Source: Oryzias latipes
Lineage: Eukaryota > Chordata > Actinopteri > Beloniformes > Adrianichthyidae
DNA length: 64,000 nt
NCBI RefSeq assembly: GCF_002234675.1
Contig: NC_019864.2
Span: forward strand, 10,929,582-10,993,581
Reading direction: 5' to 3'
Shown here: positions 37,501 to 49,077 of the stretch, piece by piece
Position numbering within the stretch: position 1 is the first letter of the stretch
Layout of the letters: every line of letters starts with the position of its first letter
The notes under the pieces: model-generated
The model's database searches: none
Seen by the model: the letters and a program-made list of their open reading frames with translations, nothing else
Told to the model about the DNA's origin: nothing
Position numbers and translations under genes: made by a program

Positions 37501-38537
37501 CTAATTTACGCACGCACAAAGCAAGAATATGCATACACAAATCCTAATTTACGCACAAATCAAGAATTACGCACGCACAAATCCGACTGAGTCTAATTTC
37601 TCTCCATAGAGGACTGCGTTGGATCACTGCAGCTTAAATTCAACAACAATCAAAATTGGGAAACTTTGTAAATTGGTTGTTTTATAGTAAATTTAATAAA
37701 ACTCAAGTAACCCAGATTTTACAAATAGTATGTAAAAGTATGATTCCTTAGCCCATTTATTCATTAATCAAACCAGCATTACAGCCTAAAAATTGCTAAA
37801 GATCCTACATAACAGGGTTAATATAAAAGACAGACTTTGGTGGTTGCAAATTGCTACTAATAACTAAGATGCATTTCTGGAAGGAAATAGAAATGCCAGT
37901 GCATGTAAAGCAAAAAGCTTATGATGTCATAACGGCCTCTAGGAAAATAATTCAAATGCATTTTAATGCAAAATTTCTCTAATTTATCCTAAATATCTCT
38001 AAAAGTAACAAGAATAATACTTAGCTCAAGTGTCCTTTATCAGATCTGTGCGGCACAGTTCTAATGAAACCTATTCGTTGCATGTTTCAAGCTGAATTAT
38101 CGCAGAGTCAGTCAGCGGAATAATTACAAAAAACTAGCAAATAACACAGCGCATTGATTTGAGTGTAATAATAAATTGCTTTTAGGCTACATCTCTTGCT
38201 TTGAAACATTATTAATCTGAAACTACATTTCCATTTAGGTTAAATTTACGAACCTACTCATAGCTTAAAAAAGCTAATATTATTAACTTCACCTGTGGGC
38301 TGCTAGCATAATAATGTTACAATTCAAACCTGGAATGCATGTGGATGTGCTGGAGCAATCAAACACTGTACATCTTTCGGTTTGGATATGATGTACTTTT
38401 GCCAGGTGCTTTGAAAAATTGCTTGTGTTGCCACCCTTACACACAAAATATTTGTCGCATTTGTGGCAACGGGCTGTGTCTGCATCTACTTTAGTATAGT
38501 GCAGCCACACTTTGGACCGATTAGCTCTTTCCGCCAT
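34521..38537 (-). pseudogene. hAT transposase (ZBED-like) pseudogene, split by a foldback element
   Basis: Exon 1 (38537-38330) encodes MAERANRSKVWLHY and a BED zinc finger with C24, C27, H44 and H49, ending at a GT donor. Exon 2 (37626-36236) continues as VIQRSPPSTTTTGAV to MGSNGFR but is split by a foldback element. Exon 3 (36095-35544) holds the catalytic-domain stretch with HTLNLAAQ and shows a frameshift near 35,610. From 35430 the sequence reads CKRHSLILDVKTRWNSLYLM, then AEEFVQLMKILYSST, then LFAEEERELRSR, DPVMWWWEK, and the dimerisation motif PSERVFSTAGNTISQERSRL to the stop at 34521. These last parts lie in different frames, with shifts near 35,320, 34,865 and 34,690. Splice sites GT/AG are visible for the first three introns. 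It is clearly non-functional. Confidence 0.85.
36408..37615. mobile_element. Foldback element with 437-bp inverted arms
   Basis: The left arm 36415-36851 and right arm 37171-37607 are reverse complements over 437 bp each, with only a few mismatches by eye (for example the G/A at the CCGTCCG site and one in the TTACTCAC segment). The 319-bp spacer 36852-37170 is unrelated to the arms. Ends read ATGGAGAGAAATTAGAC and its complement. GAGGACT is present on both sides (36408-36414 and 37609-37615); counting one mismatch the duplication is 8 bp. The arms contain short direct repeats around GATTTGTGCGTAAATTAGG. No protein is encoded. Confidence 0.85.
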
Positions 38538-39179
38538 TGTATTTCTTTGGTTTGTGCGCAACCTTGACGTGTGCACTGCCGCTGCCTTGTCATGTGTGTG
38601 TGCGCTGCCTTGTCTTGTGTGTGGGCGCGCGCCGCATGCTGTCTGAACAACAGCTCCGCCCCCCCGTGCACACAAATAGCCAGACCTCTTCTCTTCAGCG
38701 AGAATAGCTAAATTAATATCCTCATTAATTAACAGAAAATTGACTTACTTGGTGACTTAAATGTGGCAGATAATATTTAGATCTTGTAGGACACAAAAAA
38801 ATAACGTGGAATTAAAGTGTTGAAATAACGTAAAATGCACACATTCACTTGTATTTTTAGTTTTAAACATATTGTATGGCTCTGATGAAATTATATTTAA
38901 AAATATGTGGTGTTTATGGCTCTCTCAGCCAAAAAGGTTCCCGACCCCTGATTTAACCAATCACATTTCAGCTGTCTTCTGTTGCCAGGCAGGGTAAGGG
39001 TATTTACCATGAGTTATGAAGGCGTCCTAATGCAAAATCATTGTCGGTCATTCATTTCTTTCAATCAATCAGATTTTGAGTTGGTGTCAGCAGGGCCTTA
39101 TAGCAGGCTTAGGCAACGTCACAGCATTCAGACCTTCTGATTCGACAGAAGTTTTAGGAAGTCACATGTGGCCTTGCCC

Positions 39180-39592
39180 GGTTTCACATAAAGCCACGGA
39201 GTACTTTTTGATCTGTCTCAGATAAAAGCAGAGCTGACTGTAATATACTCTATGGAAGATTTTGCAGGAAAATCTCCTACTGATCTCCTTGACTTCCTTC
39301 ATCAGGAGAATCTAAGTGAGATCGTGAAGCAGCTGTACAGATTTGTGTGTTTGGCGCCGACCATCCCCGTGTCCACTGCGTCTATCGAGCAACCATCATT
39401 TTGGGCTCTAAAGCAAATTCAAACCTATCCAGAAACACAACTGGACAGACTCGGCTCTCAGCACTGCTATTGATGGCAAAAGAAAAGGACTTCTTGACCG
39501 AAGTGAAGCCAATAATCTTCATGACAGGGTGATGGAACTGATTTTGAGGAAGGAGAGGCGGATAGATTTTGTCTTCAAGTGATCCGATTTTT
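39180..39592 (+). pseudogene. hAT transposase C-terminal remnant (ZMYM1-like)
   Basis: The + strand reads DLLDFLHQENLSEIVKQLY, then APTIPVSTASIEQ and ALKQIQTY (the hAT dimerisation block, usually ...TTASAERSFSALKRIKTY), then in a second frame SRNTTGQTRLSALLLMAKEKDFL, then in a third frame RVMELILRKERRIDFVFK and TGA at about 39,592. Two frameshifts separate the parts. It is a remnant on the opposite strand to, and of a different hAT lineage from, the copy at 34.5-38.9 kb. Confidence 0.75.
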
Positions 39593-39736
39593 TGATGAGT
39601 GAAATGATAAATATCATAATAAATAATATTCTATATGAATGTGATTTTTTTCAAAGTTTTGTGCTGGCTGTAGTTGCATAATAAGGTTTGTTTACTGTTT
39701 TGTTTATTCAGTTTATTTAGAGGCATAAAAGTGCTT

Positions 39737-39945
39737 AACCCTTGTGCTATCTTAGATGACCCCACCCTTACTTTGACGTGTTCTCCCTACCATGACAAAG
39801 GTGGATAAAGGTGGAAAGATTTCATGTAATCCATGGACACCAGTGAAGATCACAAATCATTGAAGAAAAAAGGTTCAGAGCACTGTCGTGTGGGTCTAGA
39901 TGACCCAGCTCCCAATGGTAAAGTGCCTAGGATAGCACAAGGGTT
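39737..39945 (+). mobile_element. MITE, AACCCTTGTGCTATC family, copy 2
   Basis: 209 bp, same orientation as copy 1, with perfect terminal repeats AACCCTTGTGCTATC/GATAGCACAAGGGTT. TTAA spans both junctions. Confidence 0.87.
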
Positions 39946-39947
39946 AA

Positions 39948-40407
39948 TGATCCCACACGTGGGACATTTGTTTGTTACCATAGCCAATGACAACATTGTA
40001 AACAAAAAAATAAATAAGAATAATATATAAACAGAAATAATTTGTAACATAAATGTAAACAATAAGTGCAGGTAAAAAGATGTGCAGAAAAGAAATGTGC
40101 AAAAAAGATACAATGTGCAAAGGTTATCTGTTGCATTGTGAGTTATTGTAGAGTTGAATTGTGTTGGGTATGAAATGCTGAAGGTTTCCGGTACCGGGCA
40201 GTTTTGGAGCGGAGCTGCCTGAGCCTCCCAGAGAAGGATCTCCGCTGTTTGTCCAGAACAAGGTGGAGAGGATGGTCTGGGTTGTCCATGATGGATAAGC
40301 TCTTGTTCAGTGACCTCCTCTCCATCACTGCTTCAAACATGTCCAGCTTGCAGCCAATGACAGAACCCGCCTTCCTGATCAGCTTGTTCAGTCTGTTGGC
40401 GTCACTA
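39948..40407 (-). mobile_element. L2-like LINE fragment, 3' part (C-terminus and 3' UTR)
   Basis: The - strand encodes ...DANRLNKLIRKAGSVIG through SLSIMDNPDHPLHL to YRKPSAFHTQHNSTL and a stop near 40,143. This is the end of an L2-group ORF2. Below 40,143 lies an AT-rich 3' UTR. It is the continuation of the fragment at 41,574-41,909; a DNA transposon sits between them. Confidence 0.8.
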
Positions 40408-41573
40408 GCCGCGGTTACATGGGCAAAATATCTTGATAAGATCAATGGTTGGATTAAAATTCAATCGTGCACAGGGGCCCAGAAAAACTTTTTTCAATTA
40501 GAACAAACGTTCACATGGTCACACTTTCGGTCAGAAGAAATCATTTGGGCATGCGCAGTAGTGTTGAAAATACCGGAAAAAGGAAATGAGTCCCAGTAAA
40601 GTAAACAAACCTTTGCTGTCATATACGTTTATGCAGCAGCTCGGTAATATACGAGACGATCTTCCAAGCGTGTTTTTATTAATGTTATGAATATTATGAA
40701 GCGCCTGTTCGCTCATCATTTTATTTTAAATCCATGTGGTCAGTCCTTTTTTTTGTGGAAGAACGGAGCTCCCAGGAGAGGCTAACACACGCGCTAACAA
40801 CATTAGCTTTGTTTGATAAACTCATGTGGGACATGCCACAATCTGCATCTTGGCTGCACGTAAATATGAGGGAATAACATCAGCCTTTATTTTGTCGGGA
40901 CACGACTGGTAACACGACTCCATGTGATTGTTTGAACTGTTTCTAAGGACTGAGCGATATTCTGCTTTGAAAAGTTCGCAGACCGCCCCAAAGCCGCTGT
41001 GTGTGCTGGAAGTCCAAGCTCTGCTTGGACACACGGTTCTCCTGACAGCAGCTAACCGAGAGCGGCGGGACGGATCGCAGTCACACACACAAACAAACAA
41101 CAAAACACACACGTAACAAAGCATCCTCCGTCCCCTCAAACACAAAGTTATTAATTCAGCTGCTCTGCTTAGAGACACAGTTTGTTCGGTCCACCGGCAC
41201 ACGAGCCAGGACCGCGCAGGGTCCCGCTCCTCCCCGGCACCGCCCTCGTGAGGGGTGTAGGAGAGGGGAGAGGCGGAGAGCCAGCGGGCCTCCACAGAGC
41301 AGCTGGTCGGCCCTTTTTGAGCTCCAAAGCTTTCTCTGGAGCGAAACACCGTCTGACGTAAAACCAGAGCAGTAGTGACACACAATCGGAATGAACCGTT
41401 TACATGAACAACGATCGGATCAACAATCGGCATAACCCACCTATCTCGATCGGAAAGAAATCTTGAAGTGAACGAGTCTGATCGGGGCAGACTATTCCGA
41501 ACGGCGTGTTTACATGCCGCATTTTCCTTCTGATCAGGCATTCTTTCCTATTACTTTGCCCATGTAAACGCAG
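40408..41573. mobile_element. 1,166-bp DNA transposon inserted in the L2 fragment
   Basis: Ends are inverted repeats: left GCCGCGGTTACATGGGCAAA, right end reverse-complement CTGCGTTTACATGGGCAAA (shared core TTACATGGGCAAA). CTA is present on both sides (40,405-40,407 and 41,574-41,576), or TA if the shorter duplication is taken. Subterminal GATCGGAT/GATCAATGG-type repeats are present. A 239-codon open frame inside (40,822-41,541, - strand) resembles no transposase I know. A 3-bp duplication would fit PIF/Harbinger relatives, a TA one would fit Tc1/mariner or ISL2EU relatives; the superfamily is left open. Confidence 0.75.
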
Positions 41574-41909
41574 CTACTGACTGCTATGCTAGTTTCCCAG
41601 ACCACGGAGGAGAACAAGGTGCTGGCCACCACAGACTGGTAGAAGATCTCCATTATCTTGCTGCACACATTAAATGACCTCAGCTTCCTTAGGAAGTAGA
41701 GTCTGCTGCAGGCCTTTTTGTACACAGCAGTACTGTGGCTCCTCCAGCTCAGTCTGCTATCGATAGTCACTCCCAGGTATTTGTAGTCCTCCACCACCTC
41801 CACATCCCTGCCCAGGATGCAGAGAGGCTGTAAGACTGTCAATCACCATCTCCCTGGTCTTGTCCACATTGAGCAGCAGGTGATTCTCTCCAGCCCAAGA
41901 TGTTCACTT
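41574..41909 (-). mobile_element. L2-like LINE fragment, 5' part
   Basis: The - strand encodes ILGRDVEVVEDYKYLGVTIDSRLSWRSHS through SIMEIF-like and SSVVWETSIAVS, the post-catalytic region of an L2-type RT. After removing 40,408-41,573 and one CTA, the frame runs SIAVSS-DANRLNKL without a break. The fragment starts abruptly at about 41,909, where a hAT-like terminus begins. Confidence 0.8.
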
Positions 41910-42006
41910 CAGTGGTCCCCAACCTTTTTTAAGCCATGGACCACTTTAATAGCAGATTATATTTTCATGGAAGATCTGAATGAGGCAAAAGCTGCTGCCG
42001 GTTTAA
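41910..42006 (+). repeat. hAT-type terminal fragment
   Basis: CAGTGGTCCCCAACCTTTTT followed by AAGCCATGGACCACTTTAATAG is a common hAT end in fish. The SINE at 42,007 interrupts it after about 97 bp; no partner end was found. Confidence 0.55.
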
Positions 42007-42178
42007 CGTAAATGATAAATGGTGTATACTTATATGGCGCTTTTCTACCTTCTTTCAAAGGCCTAAAGCGCTTTACAGTCACAGACCCATTCACCCATGC
42101 ACACACACATTCACACACTGGTGGCGGCTCCACTGCCGAACACTGCCCCCAACCTACCACCAGAGGCAAGGTGGTTTA
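42007..42178 (-). repeat. SINE 3' half, same family as 2.8 kb
   Basis: On the - strand it matches the tail of the 2.8-kb SINE: CCTTGCCTCTGGTGGTAGG, GGCGGCGCC-like, GACTGTAAAGCGCTTTA and GGCGCCATATAAGTATACACC. The tRNA-like head is missing. Confidence 0.75.
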
Positions 42179-43971
42179 GTTTGAAAAACCAAAAGTTTTT
42201 TCAAATTAAAATGCTGCTTCTTATAATTCAGTTAAAAGGACCTATATCATGCCTTTCTTTAGCCTTTCAGAGTAAACTATGTCCATATATATGATCATAT
42301 ATTACGTTTGGCCAACTAAAAATCAAATTATTTATTAAATATTACTTATGTTTGTGAACTTTTTTCCTACTCGGATGTAAAACGACTCGATCTCTGAGGC
42401 ACCGGCTTTCACTTATTGTGACTGTCGCCCATTTTTTGACGTCATCGTAGAGCCAGCCTCGGCAGCGTGTTTGCGTTTTGCCCATGAAAAAAAGCCATTT
42501 TCGGACTTTTGCAAAGATAGATGTGCATATTGTACATCTGCCTGTAGTAGCCTTGGCATTTTCCATCTCAGACAGAATGGAGATGACTAATGGGTTCACT
42601 GGTTTGAAATTCTGTAAAAAAAAATGTAGACAACATCACCAGATAAAAATTTCAGGATTTATTGAAATGATGAGAACATCGTATTATGTTATGATTACCA
42701 ATGGCTGCAAACATTTTCCTTTCTCTTTAAAGCATAAACCTCCATCTAAGAAATTCTCTTCGCGTTCATACAAATCCTTTTCCTGAAAAAAAAAACAACT
42801 CAGAGAAAAGGTAAACTATCCGTTTTTTTTCTTACATGTCTGTGATAGTGTCACATCTTCAAGCATGAGTTCCTTCGTTTCTGACAAAAATTGATTGTCA
42901 TGCAGTTGGCCAGTGCTGATACATGAATGGTTTTTGTAGATTGGTGCAACATCTGAAATATTACGAGAGGAAAATGTTTCTGTGGTGGCAGTCTTTCACC
43001 TGTCTTCCTTTGGTCTTACCAGCTCCACGTTGGAGCTCCAGTTTTTTTTTCTTTGAAAGCATCCTTTTGCAAGTGGAAGCCTCGATTTATGAGCTGACTA
43101 ACATGAACTCTTGCGAGTGCACTGCAAGAATAAACACCAACTAGCAAACCATGCAGTGCTCATCGCCGTCACTTACACACACAAATAAGTGCACAAGAGA
43201 AAGAGGGGTGGGCTGTAATTGGGTAAAAGGCCAAACTGGAGTACTCTGTGCCATTATCAGCAAGCTGTCCCTAAATTGTCATCAATCAGTTTCTATTTGT
43301 GTTCGCCCCTCGGCTCCCTTAGCAGGTCATCATGGCCAAGACACTACATGTGTGTGTATTCAAGATAGAAGTTTGTTTAAGTTTCTCTCTTTTTTCCCAA
43401 GGGGTAGAGAAATCTGTCTGATTAAGTAAAGACTGTCGGTTATCAAGCTTTGATGCATTTAACATTTAATTGAAGCAATTTCTTGAGGTACCTATAGTTA
43501 CCTGTAATGAGTGTTTTAGAGAAAAACCCAAGTTGCATTCTGCTCTCTACCATTATGGTTTTTATTTGCATCAACAGTCTGATGATGACACTGCAATTTG
43601 CTGAAGTACTGCAACACATCTGAGATGCTTAGCATCACTGTACAGTACACTGACCAGACCTGCCTCTTGTTGCCAAAACAGTCCTAACCTATTGAGGCAT
43701 GGACTCCACTGGACTCATTGAAGGCTGTAGACTCCATGTTTGCAAAAGATGCTTTGTGACTCATTGGTTGTAGTGGGGCCTTCATTGATCAGTCTTCTAG
43801 ATACACTTGACTATGTTAAGTTTAAAACTCAAATTTACTGCTGTCCTCAAAACCCTGTGCAATAATTTCAGTTGTGTTTGTGTATCACGCTGCTGCCAGT
43901 GACTAAAGGGGGGGTGAAAAAGCCAAAAGATCCACACAACGTGCTTGTGTATCACCTACTTCCCGGGCTAA
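42179..43971. other. Non-coding DNA, no gene seen
   Basis: Short frames only. The segment near 43,660-43,750 (TTGTTGCCAAAACAGTCCTA, TTGAGGCATGGACTCCACT) looks like a dispersed fish repeat fragment. Confidence 0.5.
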
Positions 43972-44658
43972 AGGCCCGTACACACCGGGACGAATATTCG
44001 CCAGGCGTTATTCGCCAGCGTTTTTCGCCACGTTTTTTGTGTTCACACCCAGGCGATTTTCGCTGACGATGAGTGGAGTGAACATGCAATTTCATTCCCT
44101 GACATTAGATGGCGCTTAATGTAAAACAGAAATACTACTGTACACAAGGTGGCGCTGCGCAACTTTACGCTTCTTAAAGTCGCTTTTCACTCAGAAGAAG
44201 AGAGCAAGTATTTACACGCTTGTCAGAATCAAACAAAGAAAACATGAATATTTCAAGCATCAGTAGCTCCAACTGGTGCTTGGTTCGGGGATGTTTTAGA
44301 ATGTCCGTCATTATTGCTTCGCGGCTGTGTAGACGCTACTTGGCGTCTATCTTCTTCGCTGGTATGTGTGCTCAGCAAGGCAGTTTTGTGTTTGAGCGCC
44401 CCCAAGTTGTGTTTTACTGTAACTTCAGAAGCTCCAGACACGTGAGCAAAAGCGCCATTCTCATTGGTCGAGTAGATTTCGACGCGACGCGTCGAAAAAA
44501 AAAAACAAACCCGAGGCGTTTTTTTTTTTTTGACGCTTTAACGCGTGGCGTTTTTTCGCGTCGGTGTGCACACTCTCGTTGGTGCCCTTTGTTTAGTCAC
44601 GAGGCGTTAAACGTCGGCGAAAATCGCCGCCGAAATTCGTCCCGGTGTGAACAGGCCT
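43972..44658. mobile_element. Harbinger-like non-autonomous DNA transposon, 687 bp
   Basis: Ends are inverted repeats: left AGGCCCGTACACACCGGGAC, right reverse-complement AGGCCTGTTCACACCGGGAC. TAA flanks both sides (43969-43971 and 44659-44661), the target type of PIF/Harbinger. The interior is GC-rich with many CGCC/GGCG pairs near both ends. The 155-codon open frame inside has no recognisable transposase motif. Confidence 0.75.
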
Positions 44659-44661
44659 TAA

Positions 44662-46390
44662 AGGGCCGTAGAAAAACAGGTGCATGAACACTTTCACTTA
44701 ATGGGCTCACTGTGTGGTCTATCTGCATGCCCCTCACAGATTTGCCCATTTTTCACCCGCAGACTGCCCATTTCCAATCATCAGGAGAGATAAGGTTGTA
44801 TTTATGTTGGACTCATTTGGTTTGCTGAACCGGAGTTCTTTTTCCCCCGATAATCCGTAACAAATTTTCAGTCTGAATACACCTAAGTGGTCTAGGACCA
44901 GGAACTGCTCTTGGACCAATCTTTGGAGGTGGTCGCGATTCAGTTTCCAATCGGACTGAGCTTCGGTTCGCTCTGAGATACCTCAGTATGAACACAATCC
45001 GTCCTTGGAACAGAACAACTGAACCAAAAAGATCAAAAAGAGTAGAAATAAAGCAACAGATGAGCCATGGCCAAATGTAAAACAACAATTGTCGTGTTTT
45101 CAATGAGGAATAAGGGTTCAACTGGTTATTTGTTAAAATGTTTATTTTAACACAGTTGAAAATGCTTCATACATGCTTTTCTGTGTCTTGTCATGTGGCA
45201 TGTGCCCGACAGGCGCTTCTGTGACGTCATCCAAATATAACTTGTATTTCCTTAACAGAATTCTCTTAATACGATGCCTTAACACCAGAACGATGAGCCA
45301 CAGTAAGTCTTTGAAATGTGGTTGGATTAATTCAGGCTCATCAAAACATTTTTTGACATGATGCAAATTGCTTCTTACGTTATGCCGACAATCTATATGT
45401 CATAAACACTTATCAGCGTACCTTCATAGGTGTCTTCTTTCCAGTAACCCCCGCCCTGCAGCATGTCTCCACCGGACCAAAAAAGCGAGTGAAAAGTGTT
45501 GAGCCTGCCGTTGATACAGGTGTTTAGTAATATGTGAGCGAAATATGTTTGAAAGAACTAAAAGCGCAGGACTTCCATAATTTCTGCCTCTAATTGGTCT
45601 TCCCCGCCCTTGTAATTCCTGGCCCATGATTGAAGAGATCTTTAGTCACAGGGTTTTGTTTACAAGCTTTAGTCCGGAACAGGAAAGTCCCCTTGACGAC
45701 AGTCTGAATACAGACCAAACACAAGGTTCAGGACTCAATCCAGAACAAATTAAGCAGTCTGGGTCCGGACCAACAGATCTTTCCAGTCTAAATACACCTA
45801 AATGTGTCTTGCAAATCATTTGAGGGTGGTACAGCCACTTTAGGGGACTTCAGAAATAGGAAACATACAATTCCCGTGATACATCTGGTAAGTGAATTGT
45901 GAAGTATTTGTAAGGATAATGTTAAGTTACACGCACTTGTAATCTAAAGTTGATGCTGTTGTACAGTGCCTTTACACTTTACTCTAGTCATTCGTAAGGT
46001 GCAAATACTGGCACCTTGTCGACTGTGCACGTGCCCCGTGCAGGTTTGCCTATTTTTCACATACAGACAGCCCACATCCAGCCGCAAGGGCATTTGTGAC
46101 AAAGCTTTAGATGATATGCGATAAGTAACAGCCATGAGTGTATATACAAGGGTCCCACATGGACTAATGTCTGTTTAACTTTTTCATTCCCATTTTCTGT
46201 TTTCGTGTGTTCCATGTGGTGGTGCACTGTGGGTGCAGCTCATTCCTTGATTACTGGCAAACCACAGGGATTTGGACCAACAGCATACTAAATCTTCAGT
46301 TCCAGCTTCTTCCTGCCTCAGATGAGCCCAGCATGGGTTCCAGCTGAAAAAAGAAGCTAAAGAAATGTAGGAGAATTAGTTTACTTGAGT
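44662..46390. other. Non-coding DNA with a possible DNA-element remnant
   Basis: CAGTCTGAATACACCTAA near 44,870 and CAGTCTAAATACACCTAAAT near 45,785 are similar direct motifs bounding ~0.9 kb that also holds GTCTGAATACAGACC. This may be an old repeat; ends could not be defined. No gene seen. Confidence 0.4.
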
Positions 46391-46600
46391 AACCCTTGTG
46401 CTATCCTAGGCACTTTAAATTTGGGAGTTGGGTCATCTAGACCCCACAAGACATTGCGCTGAACCTTTTTTCTTCAATGATTTGTGATCTTCACTGGTGT
46501 CCATGGATTTCATGAAATCTTTCCACCTTTATCCACCTTTGTCATGGTAGGGAGAACACGTCAATGCAAGGGTGGGGTCATCTAAGATAGCACAAGGGTT
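46391..46600 (-). mobile_element. MITE, AACCCTTGTGCTATC family, copy 3
   Basis: 210 bp, inverted relative to copies 1 and 2, with the same ends and body. Confidence 0.87.
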
Positions 46601-49077
46601 AAGGCAGTAAAAGAGCGGGATGCCTTTTTATTTTCATCAAGTTTATTTTGTCAAATGTAATTTTTCACATGACCACAATGAGGCTACCTTCTTCTTTACC
46701 TTGTTTACATTTACTTTACATCTCACAACTATGTTTTTTATGTAAAGTTGGTGATGAACCTCAGAGATACTTTATAAAGTGTCAATTCTTTTCAAAACTT
46801 TGAGCTAAATGATTATAAACCAGATCTCCGTCTTGCTTTAAAGAAAGTCACAGCAACAAGATTTTTTTTTTACCTCAAATGAAAAACACAGCTCATTTCC
46901 AAAATAAAAACCTACTTCTAGTCTCAGTCACTTCATAAGACAGTGCTAGCTACTGTAGTCTGCTTTGTGAATTATTTTCCTTGTTTCTCTGTTGATTTAG
47001 TGAACAAGCTCTATTCTAAACTCTGTTATCAGTGATTTGAATATGATGCACTGAGCTGCGGCAAAAGAAAAATGCAAAATGACAATTTTTTGAATCCCTT
47101 TCGGGGTCACGCGTTGCCAGAGCCTTTTTTTTTACAGTTTTTATTTTAATTTTTTTTTAAATCTTTCTGGGTGCTTAAACTTGAGAACAAAAATCTCTTT
47201 GTATGCCCAATAGTACTACTGCTTTTTAATATGAACTGTGATAGTACAATTGGAAGAACTGGGACATTTTAAGCCAAATCACTGAGGGAATACTGAGAAA
47301 CCACAATAAACATGTACTCCCATTGTGAGGCCAATTATGTCATAGGTTGCAGTCAGGCCTGAGCCAGCAATCATAGCGGTTTGAAATCTAAAGCCGCAAA
47401 AAACAACCAAGTATGATCTACATGTAGCAATAACCCAAAAAATGTCTTAATAAAACAGGACAAATGACTGCAAATGCAACGCGTGGGGTAACTTCAGGTT
47501 ACTTTACAGATGTAACCTCAAATATTCTCCTTATCTTTGTGTTATCACTGGCACAGTGGTCTCAATCATTTGTTTTGTCCCAGTTCACATATTTTAAATG
47601 CAATATTCTACGCTATTACAAATCTCAAGAGAAAAATAGTTTACTCCAACAAAAATCCACTTACTTAAAAATTCTGTCTGGCCAAACTTATTACAAACTG
47701 ATGTTCATACTTTGGTCCAGTGGGGAAAAAACATGGATGCTCATCCAACTTTCTTAGCTGGGTTGCAGCATACATATACAGAAACAGCCATTGGGTTATA
47801 GTATATGCCATAATTGCGTGGGATGCATGGAGCCATGTTTATCTTCATGATAGTGAATGTGAGAGTGTAAACAAACCACATGCTGTTTAAAAAGAACATC
47901 TGTTTTGCCTGTGAACAAAAAACTTCCGTGTGATATACCATATGAGTTGTTCTGTTCTGGGATAGCAGAATGTCACAAAAGACAGTAAACAGGAGTGAGA
48001 CAGTTGTGACCAAAAGCTTTAAATTAAACAGGGACTTTTTTTCGCAGGACTGCCGGTCTTCATGCTAATTTGAAGAACGAAGCTTTGATTCTCCCCCAGA
48101 GGGTTTATGTTCTCGGGTCACAGCGAAGGCATTCAAAGGAGCAGCAGTGAGAACATTGCTGTATGCTCTCCTGATAAATGATACGTTGTGCTGATGTCTC
48201 ACTTTCCCATAAGAGTTGAGCGCCATACGCATATGTGTACCCCACCAGATGTACACATGTCACACACGCACCAAAAACTCAGCCAGACGCTTTCAGAGTT
48301 TCCACTCGGTTGATCTATTTTCTCATAAATAACTCAACTGCTTTCCATTGTTTATGTTGGAAGTTACTTTCTCACCAGTAAGCAAGCATCTGTATTTCAA
48401 GTCTTTCACAATTTGGACTGCTCCGGGAGGATTTTTATTTTATTTCATCGCTGATCTTAATCGGCGTGCTAAAATATTGAGGAACAAAAATGACCTGTGA
48501 AGATCGGGAGTTGCCAAAATACGTCGCACCGAAATGTTTTTATCCTTTTTGGATTATGCAAGAGTTTCTCCATTCTTTGGAAAAAACAAAATCCTTACAA
48601 AGCCTCATGATTCGTGCTGATCCAGTCTGCATTCATAGCTTCAAAGTGCACTTCTAAGATATATAGTGAGGAGTTTAGCTCACATGGAGAACAATGTGAT
48701 CATTGCTTGGAACAGATGTTTCACAAAGATAAAAAAGTGCAGCAATTTGACCCCAGTTCCAGGGGAGGATGCAGCCTCTTCACTGTATTAGCCCTGGCTG
48801 TGGATCAGGCTTCATTTATCAGATGATTAATCTTGAAAGTGAAGCCAATTTACTTAACTTAAATGTATTTCTTGTAATTGTAAATCAGTTTAAGTCCCTA
48901 TTGCGTATGCCATGTGGGTGGTGGTCTTGTCAGAGCGGTAACAAGGTTTGCAATGATCAATTTATCATCTTATTTGTCTGTTACTCTTAATGATGAAGGA
49001 AATGTGTGTTTAATTAAAGAATCTCTAATCAAATCAAGCTAGTCTTGCAAAGGCTTGTGCTTTTATTTTGACTTGAA
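46601..49077. other. Non-coding DNA, no gene seen
   Basis: AT-rich, with a 35-bp SINE-like tail fragment near 47,092-47,125 (CCCTTTCGGGGTCACGCG). No supported ORF. Confidence 0.5.

Larger units (their letters stand above)
34521..38950 (-). mobile_element. Decayed hAT transposon with intron-containing transposase
   Basis: One terminus is visible at 38,950: read on the - strand it begins CAGGGGTCGGGAACC, a hAT-type end, followed outward by ATTTAACC as a possible 8-bp target copy. The transposase gene runs from 38,537 down to 34,521. The opposite terminus was not found: about 120 bp beyond the transposase stop the sequence passes into the 27-bp minisatellite at 34,395. The element therefore may have lost that end or may continue beyond the array. 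Confidence 0.75.

Noticed and set aside
38289..38675. BED-finger exon as a domesticated host gene
   Set aside because: The downstream exons have several frameshifts and a large insertion, and a hAT-type end lies at 38,950, so a dead transposon is the better explanation.
44220..44687. 155-codon frame inside the Harbinger-like element
   Set aside because: No transposase motif; GC-rich DNA keeps stops rare by chance and the frame runs past the element end.
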